This document shows positions 1 through 5,840 of a stretch of 7,293 nucleotides of DNA, piece after piece. The notes below the pieces were generated by a model. It made no database searches and was not told the DNA's origin. It worked only from the letters and a program-made list of their open reading frames with translations. Each line of letters begins with the position of its first letter. Positions within the stretch are counted from its first letter, which is position 1. The stretch covers positions 1 through 7,293 of the forward strand of contig JAEOTF010000429.1 of assembly GCA_016840025.1 (NCBI GenBank), in the 5' to 3' direction. This DNA is from Candidatus Hodarchaeota archaeon. Its GTDB lineage: Archaea > Asgardarchaeota > Heimdallarchaeia > Hodarchaeales > YT1-039. The position numbers were made by a program, and so were the translations under genes.

Positions 1-23
1 CTTCTCAATACATTTTCTCTACA

Positions 24-30
24 TTATATA
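24..30 (+). promoter_or_regulatory. TATA box of the M20 peptidase gene
   Basis: TTATATA lies 40 nt before the chosen ATG at 71. With the usual archaeal spacing of about 25 nt, transcription would start near 50-57 and leave a leader of 15-20 nt just long enough to hold the GGTGA ribosome site. No clear purine-rich BRE is visible upstream, so the call rests on the TATA motif and spacing. Confidence 0.5.
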
Positions 31-60
31 TTCAATGAATTGTTTAGATGTCTTATAGTA

Positions 61-65
61 GGTGA
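61..65 (+). promoter_or_regulatory. Ribosome binding site deciding the M20 start
   Basis: GGTGA is complementary to the archaeal 16S rRNA 3' end and sits 5 nt before ATG at 71. An in-frame GTG at 62 lies inside this motif, so it is more likely part of the ribosome site than the start codon. Confidence 0.65.
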
Positions 66-70
66 AGACA

Positions 71-1471
71 ATGACAGCATTAGATGTGTTTCAAAAATCG
101 AAAAATAAGTTTATGGAAGATTTATTTGATTTAATTCGAATTCCTAGTATTTCTCAATATAAAGAAGAAGTCGAAAAAGTTGCAAAATGGTTAGTGACAC
201 GGTTAAAAAATACCGCAGACTATGTAGAGCAGATAAAAACATCCGGGAATCCTGTGGTTCTTGCAGAATGGAAACCTCAAATCATAGATAAGTCAAATCA
301 AAAAAAACCGGTTCTTCTTTTTTATGGTCACTATGATGTTCAACCTCCTGATCCTCTAGATAAATGGCTTTCTCCGCCTTTTGAGCCCGAGATTCGAGAT
401 GGTAGAATCTACGCTCGAGGTATAGGAGATAATAAAGGACAATTATTTGCCAACCTCTTTGCTATCGAATGTGTGCATCAATCCAAAGAGCTGGGTATTA
501 CGGTTAAGTTTATTTTTGATGGAGAAGAAGAACTTGGATCACCATATATTGAAGAAGCTTTAAATGCGAAGAAAAAGTTCTTTAAAGATGTGGATTTAAC
601 TATTGTGTCAGATGGTCCTGCTGATCCATCTTGGCGACCTACTATCGAATTTGGAGCGAGAGGAATAGTCACTACTAGATTAGAACTTATAACAGCAACG
701 AATGATGTGCATTCAGGAAATTTTGGTGGAATTCAACCGAATCCAGCTTGGGATTTGCTCTCTATCCTCCAAACCATGAAAAATGAAAATGGTACATGTC
801 TAATAGAAGGATTCTATGACGATGTGTTTACACCCGAAGATGTAGCAATTGAAACTGCTGCTCAATTAAATAGAGATCCGGAAATGTTGAAAGAACAACT
901 TGGAATCTCTTATTTTGGAGGAGAACAGGATCATCCCTTGGTTCATCGAGTTATGTTTCGACCTACAATCAACATAAGAGGTTTCCATGCTGGAAGCGTT
1001 CGAGAACAGGCACGAACAATTATACCGAAGGAAGCAGTAGCTGAGCTAGATTTCCGATTAGTGCCATATCAAAAACCAGAAAAAATTGTAGAATTATTTC
1101 AAGAACACTTGAAAAAGTTAAGACAGAGTTCGGAAAGATGGGCTCTAATCCTTGATCGATGTAACGTAAGCTTTGAAGCTAGTTTTTATCCAATGCATAC
1201 TCCTTTAGGTCTCCCCTGGACGAATGTATTAGAAGAGTCTATCCGTGAAGGATATGGACAGGAGCCTGTAAAGATCCCGTTAGCAGGGGGTAGTCTACCC
1301 GTATATTCATTATGGAAAGTAACCAATAAACCAATGTATATCATCCCTTATGCTCAGCCAGATGAGGCGAATCACGCCCCGAATGAGAACATTATGGTTG
1401 ATTGGTTATTCAATGGGGTACGAACAAGCATAATTTTGTTAGAAAAATTATATGAGTACAAGAAAACCTAA
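71..1471 (+). CDS. M20-family zinc metallopeptidase (dipeptidase-like)
   Basis: Predicted two-metal exopeptidase or dipeptidase of the M20 family, closest in style to cytosolic non-specific dipeptidases (CNDP). Numbering from the upstream GTG at 62, all expected active-site residues are visible: H90 and D92 in GHYD, bridging D123 in GIGDNKG, general base E155 and metal ligand E156 in DGEEELGS, D184 in SDG, and H438 in NHAPNE. The NDVHSG segment (H217) begins the lid/dimerisation domain, about 205-385, which carries the usual IIPKEAVAELDFRLVP strand. No signal peptide or membrane helix is seen, so the enzyme should act in the cytosol, probably in peptide turnover. Length (466 aa from ATG 71) is normal for the family. 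ATG 71 is preferred because GGTGA lies 5 nt upstream. The gene stands alone with its own TATA box. The family call is secure; the exact substrate is not. Confidence 0.95.
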   Translation: MTALDVFQKSKNKFMEDLFDLIRIPSISQYKEEVEKVAKWLVTRLKNTADYVEQIKTSGNPVVLAEWKPQIIDKSNQKKPVLLFYGHYDVQPPDPLDKWLSPPFEPEIRDGRIYARGIGDNKGQLFANLFAIECVHQSKELGITVKFIFDGEEELGSPYIEEALNAKKKFFKDVDLTIVSDGPADPSWRPTIEFGARGIVTTRLELITATNDVHSGNFGGIQPNPAWDLLSILQTMKNENGTCLIEGFYDDVFTPEDVAIETAAQLNRDPEMLKEQLGISYFGGEQDHPLVHRVMFRPTINIRGFHAGSVREQARTIIPKEAVAELDFRLVPYQKPEKIVELFQEHLKKLRQSSERWALILDRCNVSFEASFYPMHTPLGLPWTNVLEESIREGYGQEPVKIPLAGGSLPVYSLWKVTNKPMYIIPYAQPDEANHAPNENIMVDWLFNGVRTSIILLEKLYEYKKT

Positions 1472-1484
1472 AATAAAATCTAAT

Positions 1485-1503
1485 TCCTTCATTCTTTTTC
1501 TTA
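1485..1503 (+). terminator. Pyrimidine/T-rich tract after the M20 gene
   Basis: A T-rich run including TTCTTTTTCTT begins 14 nt after the stop codon, with no hairpin. Archaeal termination commonly uses such U-tracts, so this is the probable 3' end of the M20 transcript. The assignment is from position and composition only. Confidence 0.4.
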
Positions 1504-1516
1504 TAGCTGCATAGTG

Positions 1517-1611
1517 GCCATGGTAGAGTCAATGAAGTCCTTGAGTCACCATACTGCATTGTTAGAGACAGTTCCATGGCTGTCGAATAGTGTAAGGCTG
1601 TTAGTTAACAG
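1517..1611. repeat. Cluster of inverted repeats in GC-richer island 1
   Basis: Three pairings are visible: GCCATGG at 1517-1523 with CCATGGC at 1574-1580; GACAG at 1567-1571 with CTGTC at 1580-1584 (8 nt loop); and CTGTTA at 1598-1603 with TAACAG at 1606-1611. The first two overlap and would be alternative folds. The same segment carries a 31-codon frame (1520-1615, + strand), so RNA structure and a relic coding segment are both possible. Confidence 0.35.
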
Positions 1612-1643
1612 ATAGAGTAAGTATGATTATTTGAATAAATTCC

Positions 1644-1665
1644 TAGAAAGCTTAAACTCTTTCTA
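1644..1665. repeat. Small inverted repeat (hairpin)
   Basis: TAGAAAG at 1644-1650 and CTTTCTA at 1659-1665 form a perfect 7 bp stem with an 8 nt loop. There is no following T-tract, so it is not an obvious terminator. It lies 30 nt after the GC-richer island and could mark the end of a structured transcript. Confidence 0.35.
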
Positions 1666-1936
1666 ACTCAAACCTAATGGCGTAAAATGCCCCTATTACA
1701 CTATTTATTGATCAAAAGCTATTATTTATAGGATTAAGTCCTATTTCACCATTTAATTAGCTAAAGAAGTGATTCTTTTCTTTACGCTAAATATTATTAT
1801 TTATTACAATGATGAAAATATTGACAATGTTGTTTTGTAGATTACATCCAGAAGAGATGCTATGATAAATAGTTTCATATTGTAAGATTTACATTAATTC
1901 ATCCTAAAATTGTAGTTAGTAAAAAAGCGATTAAAA

Positions 1937-1997
1937 GAGCGAGAAGGATGAGGAAGATGTGATATGGCAATTTGGCGGTTTTGCTTCCTTCTCGCTC
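1937..1997. repeat. 12 bp inverted repeat forming a long stem-loop
   Basis: GAGCGAGAAGGA at 1937-1948 is exactly complementary to TCCTTCTCGCTC at 1986-1997, with a 37 nt loop in which GCAA (1967-1970) can pair with TTGC (1981-1984). It is the longest perfect stem seen in the window and lies in a GC-richer island inside AT-rich intergenic DNA. A small structured RNA is the leading guess. A binding site or remnant element end is also possible. Strand of transcription cannot be told. Confidence 0.5.
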
Positions 1998-2640
1998 GAG
2001 GGAGAGAATGAAGCATCACATGAACGCTTCGTACTTAATAACGGGATTCATCTTAATATAGATTTTCATTTATCCAGTTTTCTAAATCCCTTAATTTTAT
2101 TCTAACTACTTAATTTTAGAGATTCTTAAGAGTTGTAATTCCTTTATTATGTCATAAGATGAAGTCGATTACAATACTATAACCATCATTTTGAGTCCAA
2201 ACTCCATTATGATTTCTCAGCACTAAAAACTCAAAATTGCGATTTTGGGAGAGAATCACTTCTAAAAGTGAAAGGTGACATTAAGATGTGACATAAAGTG
2301 AATTCCTGCTTTTCTATGTTTTCAAAAATGAATAAAAGCGAAAATGCTTTTCTTGGTTTAAGGGATATTTTACTATCCTGAAACAATAGAACTAATTCGG
2401 TATTACTGTTCTTGTTTTTATAGAAAAGAAGACTTAATTACACCCGAAAGGGAACATACAATTGAAAACAAAATGAAAAACTAAAGGGAGCCATGATCTC
2501 TAACACAATCGGTTACAAATGATGAGAACAATAAAATGAAGAATGTGGAAAGGAAAAAAATTTGAAATTTCATGAGAAAGTCTTAATAGAAAACTACCAC
2601 GAAACATAATGAATCTGATGGCTCTTTAGAAGTGGTAAGT

Positions 2641-3456
2641 ATGAAATTATGGGAAATTCCCTCTTCCTATGCTGCATCTACATTACCCCGAGAGTGGAAT
2701 TTTCATGCAAATTTTATGTTTATTATTTCGAACCTGCTTACATCCCCCGATCAATGCACAATTTTTACGCGAATCAATCCAGAATCTCCTCAGTCATGGT
2801 ATGATAGTTTTATCTTAACTTTTCCACCATATTTTATTATCAAGGGAGTTTTTCCCAAAAAACTGTTGTTAGATATTCTTCCGCAACACACTGAGTTTAA
2901 TTTAGTTTTCGAATCGGCAATGCTTCCCATAATAGATGAATTTATTACTGAAAGAAAAGTCACTGACCCTAGTGGAGAAGGACAGGAGAATCATTTTTTA
3001 TGTATGACACTCCTTCAAAGGACGTTCATCTCTCCTTCTTGTCCCTTAAACGATGTAAAAGCATATTTGATTACCAGTTATGCTGAATATTGCCAACATG
3101 GATGGAATCCAGCATATCTTTCTGTGCCTATAGGTGCAGGATTAGCTGTGATCGGAAATGTTGGAGAAGGTGTGCCAAGAAGTATCGCACCCGCTACAAA
3201 TCTAATAACTAAGGCAGGTTTTTCATTTGCAATCATTAGAGGGATATATACCCACCCTTCTTATAGAAACCGAGGTTATGCGCAGCATGCTATCGCAAAA
3301 CTGGCTCAATTTCTCTTTAAAGAATATAAAATCGCAGCAATTAATCTCTGGGTGGAAGAACAGAACCAATCCGCTGTTGCGGTTTATAAGAAACTTGGTT
3401 TTAAAATAACCGGTACTATATTGGGCTGTATTTGTAGTAAATCACTGAGAAAATAA
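2641..3456 (+). CDS. GNAT-family N-acetyltransferase
   Basis: Acetyl-CoA-dependent acyltransferase of the GCN5-related (GNAT/FR47-like) superfamily. Numbering from an in-frame GTG at 2632, the C-terminal half carries the diagnostic features: the strand GIYTHPSYR leading into the pyrophosphate-binding motif R212-N-R-G215-Y-A217 and its helix, then NQSAVAVYKKLGF (245-257) with Y252, the usual site of the general-acid tyrosine. Residues 1-165 are divergent and probably form the N-terminal extension or a degenerate GNAT half common in FR47-type proteins. No membrane helix or signal peptide is seen. ATG 2641 is chosen because a weak GGTAAG lies just before it, while GTG 2632 has no ribosome site. 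It is first in a two-gene unit with the rhomboid gene 14 nt downstream. The acceptor (protein N-terminus, lysine, amine or small molecule) cannot be told. Confidence 0.88.
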   Translation: MKLWEIPSSYAASTLPREWNFHANFMFIISNLLTSPDQCTIFTRINPESPQSWYDSFILTFPPYFIIKGVFPKKLLLDILPQHTEFNLVFESAMLPIIDEFITERKVTDPSGEGQENHFLCMTLLQRTFISPSCPLNDVKAYLITSYAEYCQHGWNPAYLSVPIGAGLAVIGNVGEGVPRSIAPATNLITKAGFSFAIIRGIYTHPSYRNRGYAQHAIAKLAQFLFKEYKIAAINLWVEEQNQSAVAVYKKLGFKITGTILGCICSKSLRK

Positions 3457-3461
3457 GAAGT

Positions 3462-3467
3462 GTGATC
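3462..3467 (+). promoter_or_regulatory. Ribosome binding site of the rhomboid gene
   Basis: GTGATC matches the 3'-proximal part of the archaeal Shine-Dalgarno consensus (GGTGATC), pairing with GAUCAC at the 16S rRNA tail. It lies in the short GNAT-rhomboid spacer, 3 nt before ATG 3471, and supports independent initiation on a shared transcript. Confidence 0.45.
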
Positions 3468-3470
3468 TGA

Positions 3471-4178
3471 ATGACGATACAAAAGGTAAAAATGAGTTTA
3501 AAAGATCATAAACTTCCTACGCTTCTTCAACATTTAAAAAACTGTCATTCAGAGCTACAATTCCCTATGATTGCAACTTTGTTCATCTGCATAAACGGAA
3601 TTTTCCTACTTATCTCTTTTGACTTATCACGTGGACATATACAATCAGATTGGCTTTTTCATTGGGGAATAAACCTCCGAGCTCCTCAGTTCCCCCAATG
3701 GATTACATATTGGTTTCTTCACTTCCATTTAGCCCATTTTGTTGGAGTAAGCCTACTTCTAGCTTTTGCTGGAGCTTATGGAGAATGGCGTATAGGAAAA
3801 GTAAGATTTCTCTGTTTCTATATTTTAAGCGCCACAATATTCGCAGGTATAAGTGTTTTAGTCCTTAAGATTCTCATTTCTGCATTTCCTTTTCTGTTCC
3901 TATTACAATGGTTTAGTCAAGGACTTGATGGACACATGGTAGGTTCTTCTGCAGCCGCTTTTGGTGTTTCTGGATGTATCTATCCGGTTGTTCACCCTTC
4001 CCATCGACCTTTCTATTTTACGTTCTTAATTTGTGCAGTTCTTGCTCCTGTTATCATATTTCATACTATTAATGTAGGAGATTGGGTTCACGGCTCTGTC
4101 CCTCTATTTACTCTTGCCACTTCTACACTTCTTTATAACCCAAAAAATAAACCGATGAGCCGAGAATCACGATCTTGA
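3471..4178 (+). CDS. Rhomboid-family intramembrane serine protease
   Basis: Six-helix membrane protein of 235 aa with a rhomboid core. The TM2 segment LHFHLAHFVGV (83-93) aligns with GlpG MHFSLMHILFN: H84 and H89 match GlpG H145 and H150, but V93 replaces oxyanion Asn154. E105 matches the conserved Glu after TM2. TM4 reads VGSSAAAFGVSG (157-168), aligning with the consensus VGASGAIFGLLG, so S160 is the likely nucleophile in a G-S-S-A variant of GxSG. A second, perfect GVSG follows at 165-168. H207 in DWVHGS (TM6) completes the Ser-His dyad, 47 residues after S160. Helices are near 33-50, 81-102, 111-133, 157-175, 181-200 and 203-222; a further hydrophobic stretch (134-147) may be a re-entrant part of loop 3. 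The gene follows the GNAT gene by 14 nt. It probably cleaves membrane-protein segments. Activity is plausible but not certain given the changed residues. Confidence 0.82.
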   Translation: MTIQKVKMSLKDHKLPTLLQHLKNCHSELQFPMIATLFICINGIFLLISFDLSRGHIQSDWLFHWGINLRAPQFPQWITYWFLHFHLAHFVGVSLLLAFAGAYGEWRIGKVRFLCFYILSATIFAGISVLVLKILISAFPFLFLLQWFSQGLDGHMVGSSAAAFGVSGCIYPVVHPSHRPFYFTFLICAVLAPVIIFHTINVGDWVHGSVPLFTLATSTLLYNPKNKPMSRESRS

Positions 4179-4427
4179 ACTGTTGTGATTGAATAACGGA
4201 TAGATTCGGAATTTGAACGCCTTCTGGATTAGCACAGCCAGGTCAGTCCTGAGCGAAATAGTTCTCAAAGGAATAACGTCGGCATGATTTAAAAGAGAAT
4301 TCCAAGGTGGGATGTAAGTGAACCTCTCTACTTTTGCGTTTTACAGGTTCTTTCGTTTCTATTTGTCTTATGTGACGGGATTAACTCCTGAGATCCAGAA
4401 ATACCTTATTTAACAAGAACAATTCAT

Positions 4428-4454
4428 CCATCCCTTAAAAGGGATGGTTTTCTT
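4428..4454 (+). terminator. Hairpin followed by T-tract
   Basis: CCATCCC at 4428-4434 pairs with GGGATGG at 4441-4447 (inner TT/AA pairs can extend it), followed directly by TTTTCTT. An outer CAAGAA (4414-4419) can also pair with TTCTTG (4450-4455). It looks like an intrinsic terminator and lies 250 nt after the rhomboid stop, so it may end either that long 3' UTR or an unannotated RNA in 4200-4430. Confidence 0.6.
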
Positions 4455-4541
4455 GCCCTTTCTTTGATAAATTGTAAGAGAGCGTCAATTAAATTTAAAA
4501 TTAATATTTAAAGTAGAGAAAAAGCCTGATGTGAATATTTT

Positions 4542-4555
4542 GGATATGTATATCC
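4542..4555. promoter_or_regulatory. Palindromic operator-like site
   Basis: GGATAT at 4542-4547 and ATATCC at 4550-4555 form a perfect inverted repeat with a 2 bp spacer. It ends 21 bp before the TATA box at 4577-4583. A dimeric regulator (activator or repressor) bound here would control the small membrane-protein gene. No regulator gene is seen nearby. Confidence 0.35.
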
Positions 4556-4576
4556 TCTAGATCACGAACAAAATAC

Positions 4577-4583
4577 TTATAAA
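4577..4583 (+). promoter_or_regulatory. TATA box of the small membrane-protein gene
   Basis: TTATAAA lies 56 nt before the TTG start at 4633. With about 25 nt to the transcription start this gives a leader near 28 nt holding the GGTGAG site. A second AT element (ATACT-AA-AGTAT, 4609-4620) sits between TATA box and ribosome site, too close to be the TATA box itself. Confidence 0.5.
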
Positions 4584-4621
4584 CAATATGGACAAGTAAG
4601 AAGAACTTATACTAAAGTATT

Positions 4622-4627
4622 GGTGAG
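4622..4627 (+). promoter_or_regulatory. Ribosome binding site favouring a TTG start
   Basis: GGTGAG ends 5 nt before TTG at 4633, the same spacing class as the M20 gene. The next in-frame ATG (4639) would be 11 nt away, so TTG is the better start. Confidence 0.55.
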
Positions 4628-4632
4628 CTAAA

Positions 4633-5025
4633 TTGTTTATGGAAGACAAAATACCTGTTAGTATACTTGTATTAGCAATTTGGAATCTACTTCTTGGTCT
4701 AGGGATTTTATTATTTTCTGTATATGTTACTCTTTTAATTGATGACGCACTTATTGATAATTTCGATTATATATCATTCTTTATACTCATCCTATTCCTC
4801 GGCCTTATTGTCATACCCTTATATTCCGCTGTTCTGCTTCTCCAGTTGAATAAACAAGGAATCTCGGGAACACGGAGTATTTCAATAATTCTCCTTTGTT
4901 TATCTTCCCTTCTGCTGATGACAGGAGAATTGCTATTAGGTATTCTAATAGGCTGTTGCGGACTCATTCCAATATTATATGTGCAATCTAACTATGTAAA
5001 AGAAGCATTTTCCTCAGTTCCATAA
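4633..5025 (+). CDS. Small four-helix membrane protein, unknown function
   Basis: A 130 aa protein made almost entirely of membrane helices: about 8-32, 47-70, 82-98 and 99-118. A short acidic loop (IDDALIDNFD, 36-45) joins helices 1 and 2, and a polar loop (QLNKQGISGTRS) joins helices 2 and 3. The tail YVKEAFSS resembles the LYYL..VKAAF ending of a loose group of small archaeal four-helix proteins, but that is a remembered pattern, not a match I can verify. TTG at 4633 is preferred on ribosome-site spacing; ATG 4639 would shorten it by two residues. It has its own TATA box and an upstream palindrome, so it is probably a separate transcription unit. It converges on the acyltransferase pair with only 13 bp between stop codons. 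I do not recognise a function. Confidence 0.75.
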   Translation: MFMEDKIPVSILVLAIWNLLLGLGILLFSVYVTLLIDDALIDNFDYISFFILILFLGLIVIPLYSAVLLLQLNKQGISGTRSISIILLCLSSLLLMTGELLLGILIGCCGLIPILYVQSNYVKEAFSSVP

Positions 5026-5038
5026 GTTATTGTCACTA

Positions 5039-5740
5039 TTATATTATTCTTAAGATTTCATGGTTTTTTTCATTTTCTTCTTTTTTTGGCTCTATGTCAC
5101 GGATTTTACGCACAGGAACTCCGCAATAGATCGCATTCTTCTTCAAATGCACATTTTTCGGTACAAAGCTCATTGCACCTACAATGACATTCTCTTCAAT
5201 ATATGCTCCAGGAGCAACAATAGTCCTCGCCCCTATCTCCACATTATCTTCAAAAACAACTTTTTTTCTGACTAAATACTTTCCCTCAATTATATGACTG
5301 CTCACTAAGGCATTAAATCCTAAACGACAATTATCTCCAAAAATAATTAAATTAGGATCAACCAGTTCGGTATTAATTGCAAGTGAAGCTCCTTTCCCAC
5401 ATTTAAATCCATATAATTTTAGTAGGGGAAGAGGAGTTATACGATGGAAAAAAAATTTACTAGTTAAGCTCAATGCTATATCATAACAGGTTACCCCGAT
5501 CCCCCAAAACATTAAATCTAATCCAGTAATATTCCCTTCTTTATTGCGCATAAAAGGGCCTAAACAAAGCCAATATATGAGTAGAAGAATGATTTGAATA
5601 ATTAACCAGCTCAGGAAAGCAACTAATAACAATTCCCAAGGTAACGCGAGATTTAAAGGCTCAATTGTATTTTCCCATAATGTATATGCAATTAAAATGT
5701 AAAGTGTGATAGCTAGCCATTGTCCAATAATATATCTCAT
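5039..5740 (-). CDS. Membrane-anchored left-handed beta-helix acyltransferase, copy 1
   Basis: A 233 aa protein with two N-terminal membrane helices (about 5-22 and 36-60), a conserved third hydrophobic or amphipathic segment (72-92) and a C-terminal hexapeptide-repeat domain (about 110-214). The domain shows left-handed beta-helix turns such as IFGDNCRLG, DNVEIGARTIV, PGAYIEENVIVGA and the closing CGVPVRKIRD, typical of the hexapeptide acyltransferase superfamily. The order PLPLLKLYGFKCGKG, DPNLIIFGDN, then SHIIEGK recalls the C-terminal domain of Pls/PosA-type peptide synthetases, here without the synthetase. H149 in SSHIIEGK is a candidate catalytic residue. The lysine- and glutamate-rich tail is absent from the paralogue. 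Start ATG 5740 matches the paralogue N-terminus (MRxIIGQW) although its ribosome site is weak. It lies 100 nt downstream of its paralogue. Acyl donor and acceptor are unknown; an envelope or lipid substrate is inferred from the anchor. Confidence 0.85.
   Translation of the reverse strand: MRYIIGQWLAITLYILIAYTLWENTIEPLNLALPWELLLVAFLSWLIIQIILLLIYWLCLGPFMRNKEGNITGLDLMFWGIGVTCYDIALSLTSKFFFHRITPLPLLKLYGFKCGKGASLAINTELVDPNLIIFGDNCRLGFNALVSSHIIEGKYLVRKKVVFEDNVEIGARTIVAPGAYIEENVIVGAMSFVPKNVHLKKNAIYCGVPVRKIRDIEPKKEENEKNHEILRII
5064..5087 (+). terminator. T-tracts ending the small membrane-protein transcript
   Basis: Two T7 runs (5064-5070 and 5081-5087) with a T-rich link read on the plus strand 39-62 nt after the stop at 5025. 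They are the complement of the Lys/Glu/Asn-rich C-terminal codons of the converging acyltransferase gene, so coding DNA on one strand would serve as a terminator on the other. This is inferred from archaeal U-tract termination. Confidence 0.4.
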
Positions 5741-5814
5741 GTAAATAACCAGAGTTTTAGAAAGATTCTCACGCTACAAAATTATTTCTCAATACTCTTG
5801 AAATTCTTAATATG

Positions 5815-5820
5815 AAAAAA
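5815..5820 (-). terminator. T6 tract after acyltransferase copy 2
   Basis: On the minus strand a run of six T falls 20 nt after the copy 2 stop codon, inside the 100 nt spacer before copy 1. It could end the copy 2 transcript. The AT-rich stretch at about 5775-5787 could then be a promoter for copy 1, but no good TATA box is evident, so cotranscription remains possible. Confidence 0.3.
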
Positions 5821-5840
5821 TATTATTGCATGATATTTTC

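Larger units (their letters stand above)
1472..2640. other. Long intergenic region with two GC-richer islands
   Basis: About 1.17 kb lies between the M20 and GNAT genes without an open frame of convincing length. It is not uniform: 1501-1620 and about 1921-2040 are near 42% G+C by count, and both contain perfect hairpins. The rest is AT-rich and full of stops. Short frames are present at 1520-1615 (+, 31 codons), 1959-2105 (+, GTG start, 48 codons), 1899-2015 (-, 38 codons ending in a membrane-helix-like stretch) and 2152-2259 (-, 35 codons). None has a good ribosome site. The islands could be small RNAs or remnants of decayed genes. No tRNA or rRNA pattern was found. Confidence 0.6.
4179..4632. 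other. Intergenic region with GC-richer island and hairpin
   Basis: About 450 bp lie between the rhomboid gene and the small membrane-protein gene. The first 120 bp (4201-4320) are about 43% G+C by count, while 4441-4620 is AT-rich. Short pairings occur at 4239-4251 (CAGG/CCTG) and 4320-4350 (GAACCT/AGGTTC), then a strong hairpin with T-tract at 4428-4454. This arrangement, island, hairpin, T-tract, could be a small RNA gene on the plus strand or just the long 3' UTR of the upstream unit. A 27-codon frame at 4204-4287 has no start or ribosome site and is probably chance. No tRNA could be folded on either strand. Confidence 0.55.

Noticed and set aside
478..672. Minus-strand open frame inside the M20 gene
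   Set aside because: Lies under the conserved catalytic motifs of the M20 peptidase and has no independent support.
1505..1590. tRNA-like stretch (TAGTGGCCATGGTAGAG recalls a D arm)
   Set aside because: No matching D stem, anticodon arm or GTTCRA-type T arm could be found at the right spacing.
2152..2259. Minus-strand frame of 35 codons from a GTG, with a stretch (EFLVLRNHNGVWT) faintly like the start of a Nudix domain
   Set aside because: No Nudix box follows, the frame ends quickly, there is no ribosome site and the surroundings are full of stops. The resemblance is too short to support even a pseudogene call.
1809..2525. ATGATGA matches to the C box of C/D guide RNAs at 1809-1815 and about 2519-2525
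   Set aside because: No CUGA D box lies at a suitable distance after either, so a C/D RNA is not supported.
4200..4260. Minus-strand GTTCAAAT that recalls a tRNA T loop
   Set aside because: The flanking bases do not form the 5 bp T stem and no acceptor stem or anticodon arm is present.
4204..4287. Plus-strand frame of 27 codons with a protein-like peptide
   Set aside because: Bounded by stops, no start with ribosome site, too short to tell from chance; treated as part of the GC-richer island instead.
4767..4967. Open frame on the minus strand inside the four-helix membrane-protein gene
   Set aside because: It is antisense to a frame with clear membrane helices, a ribosome site and a promoter; its own peptide shows no family features.
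5060..5275. Plus-strand open frame inside acyltransferase copy 1
   Set aside because: Shadow of the conserved hexapeptide-repeat coding sequence, which is confirmed by its paralogue.
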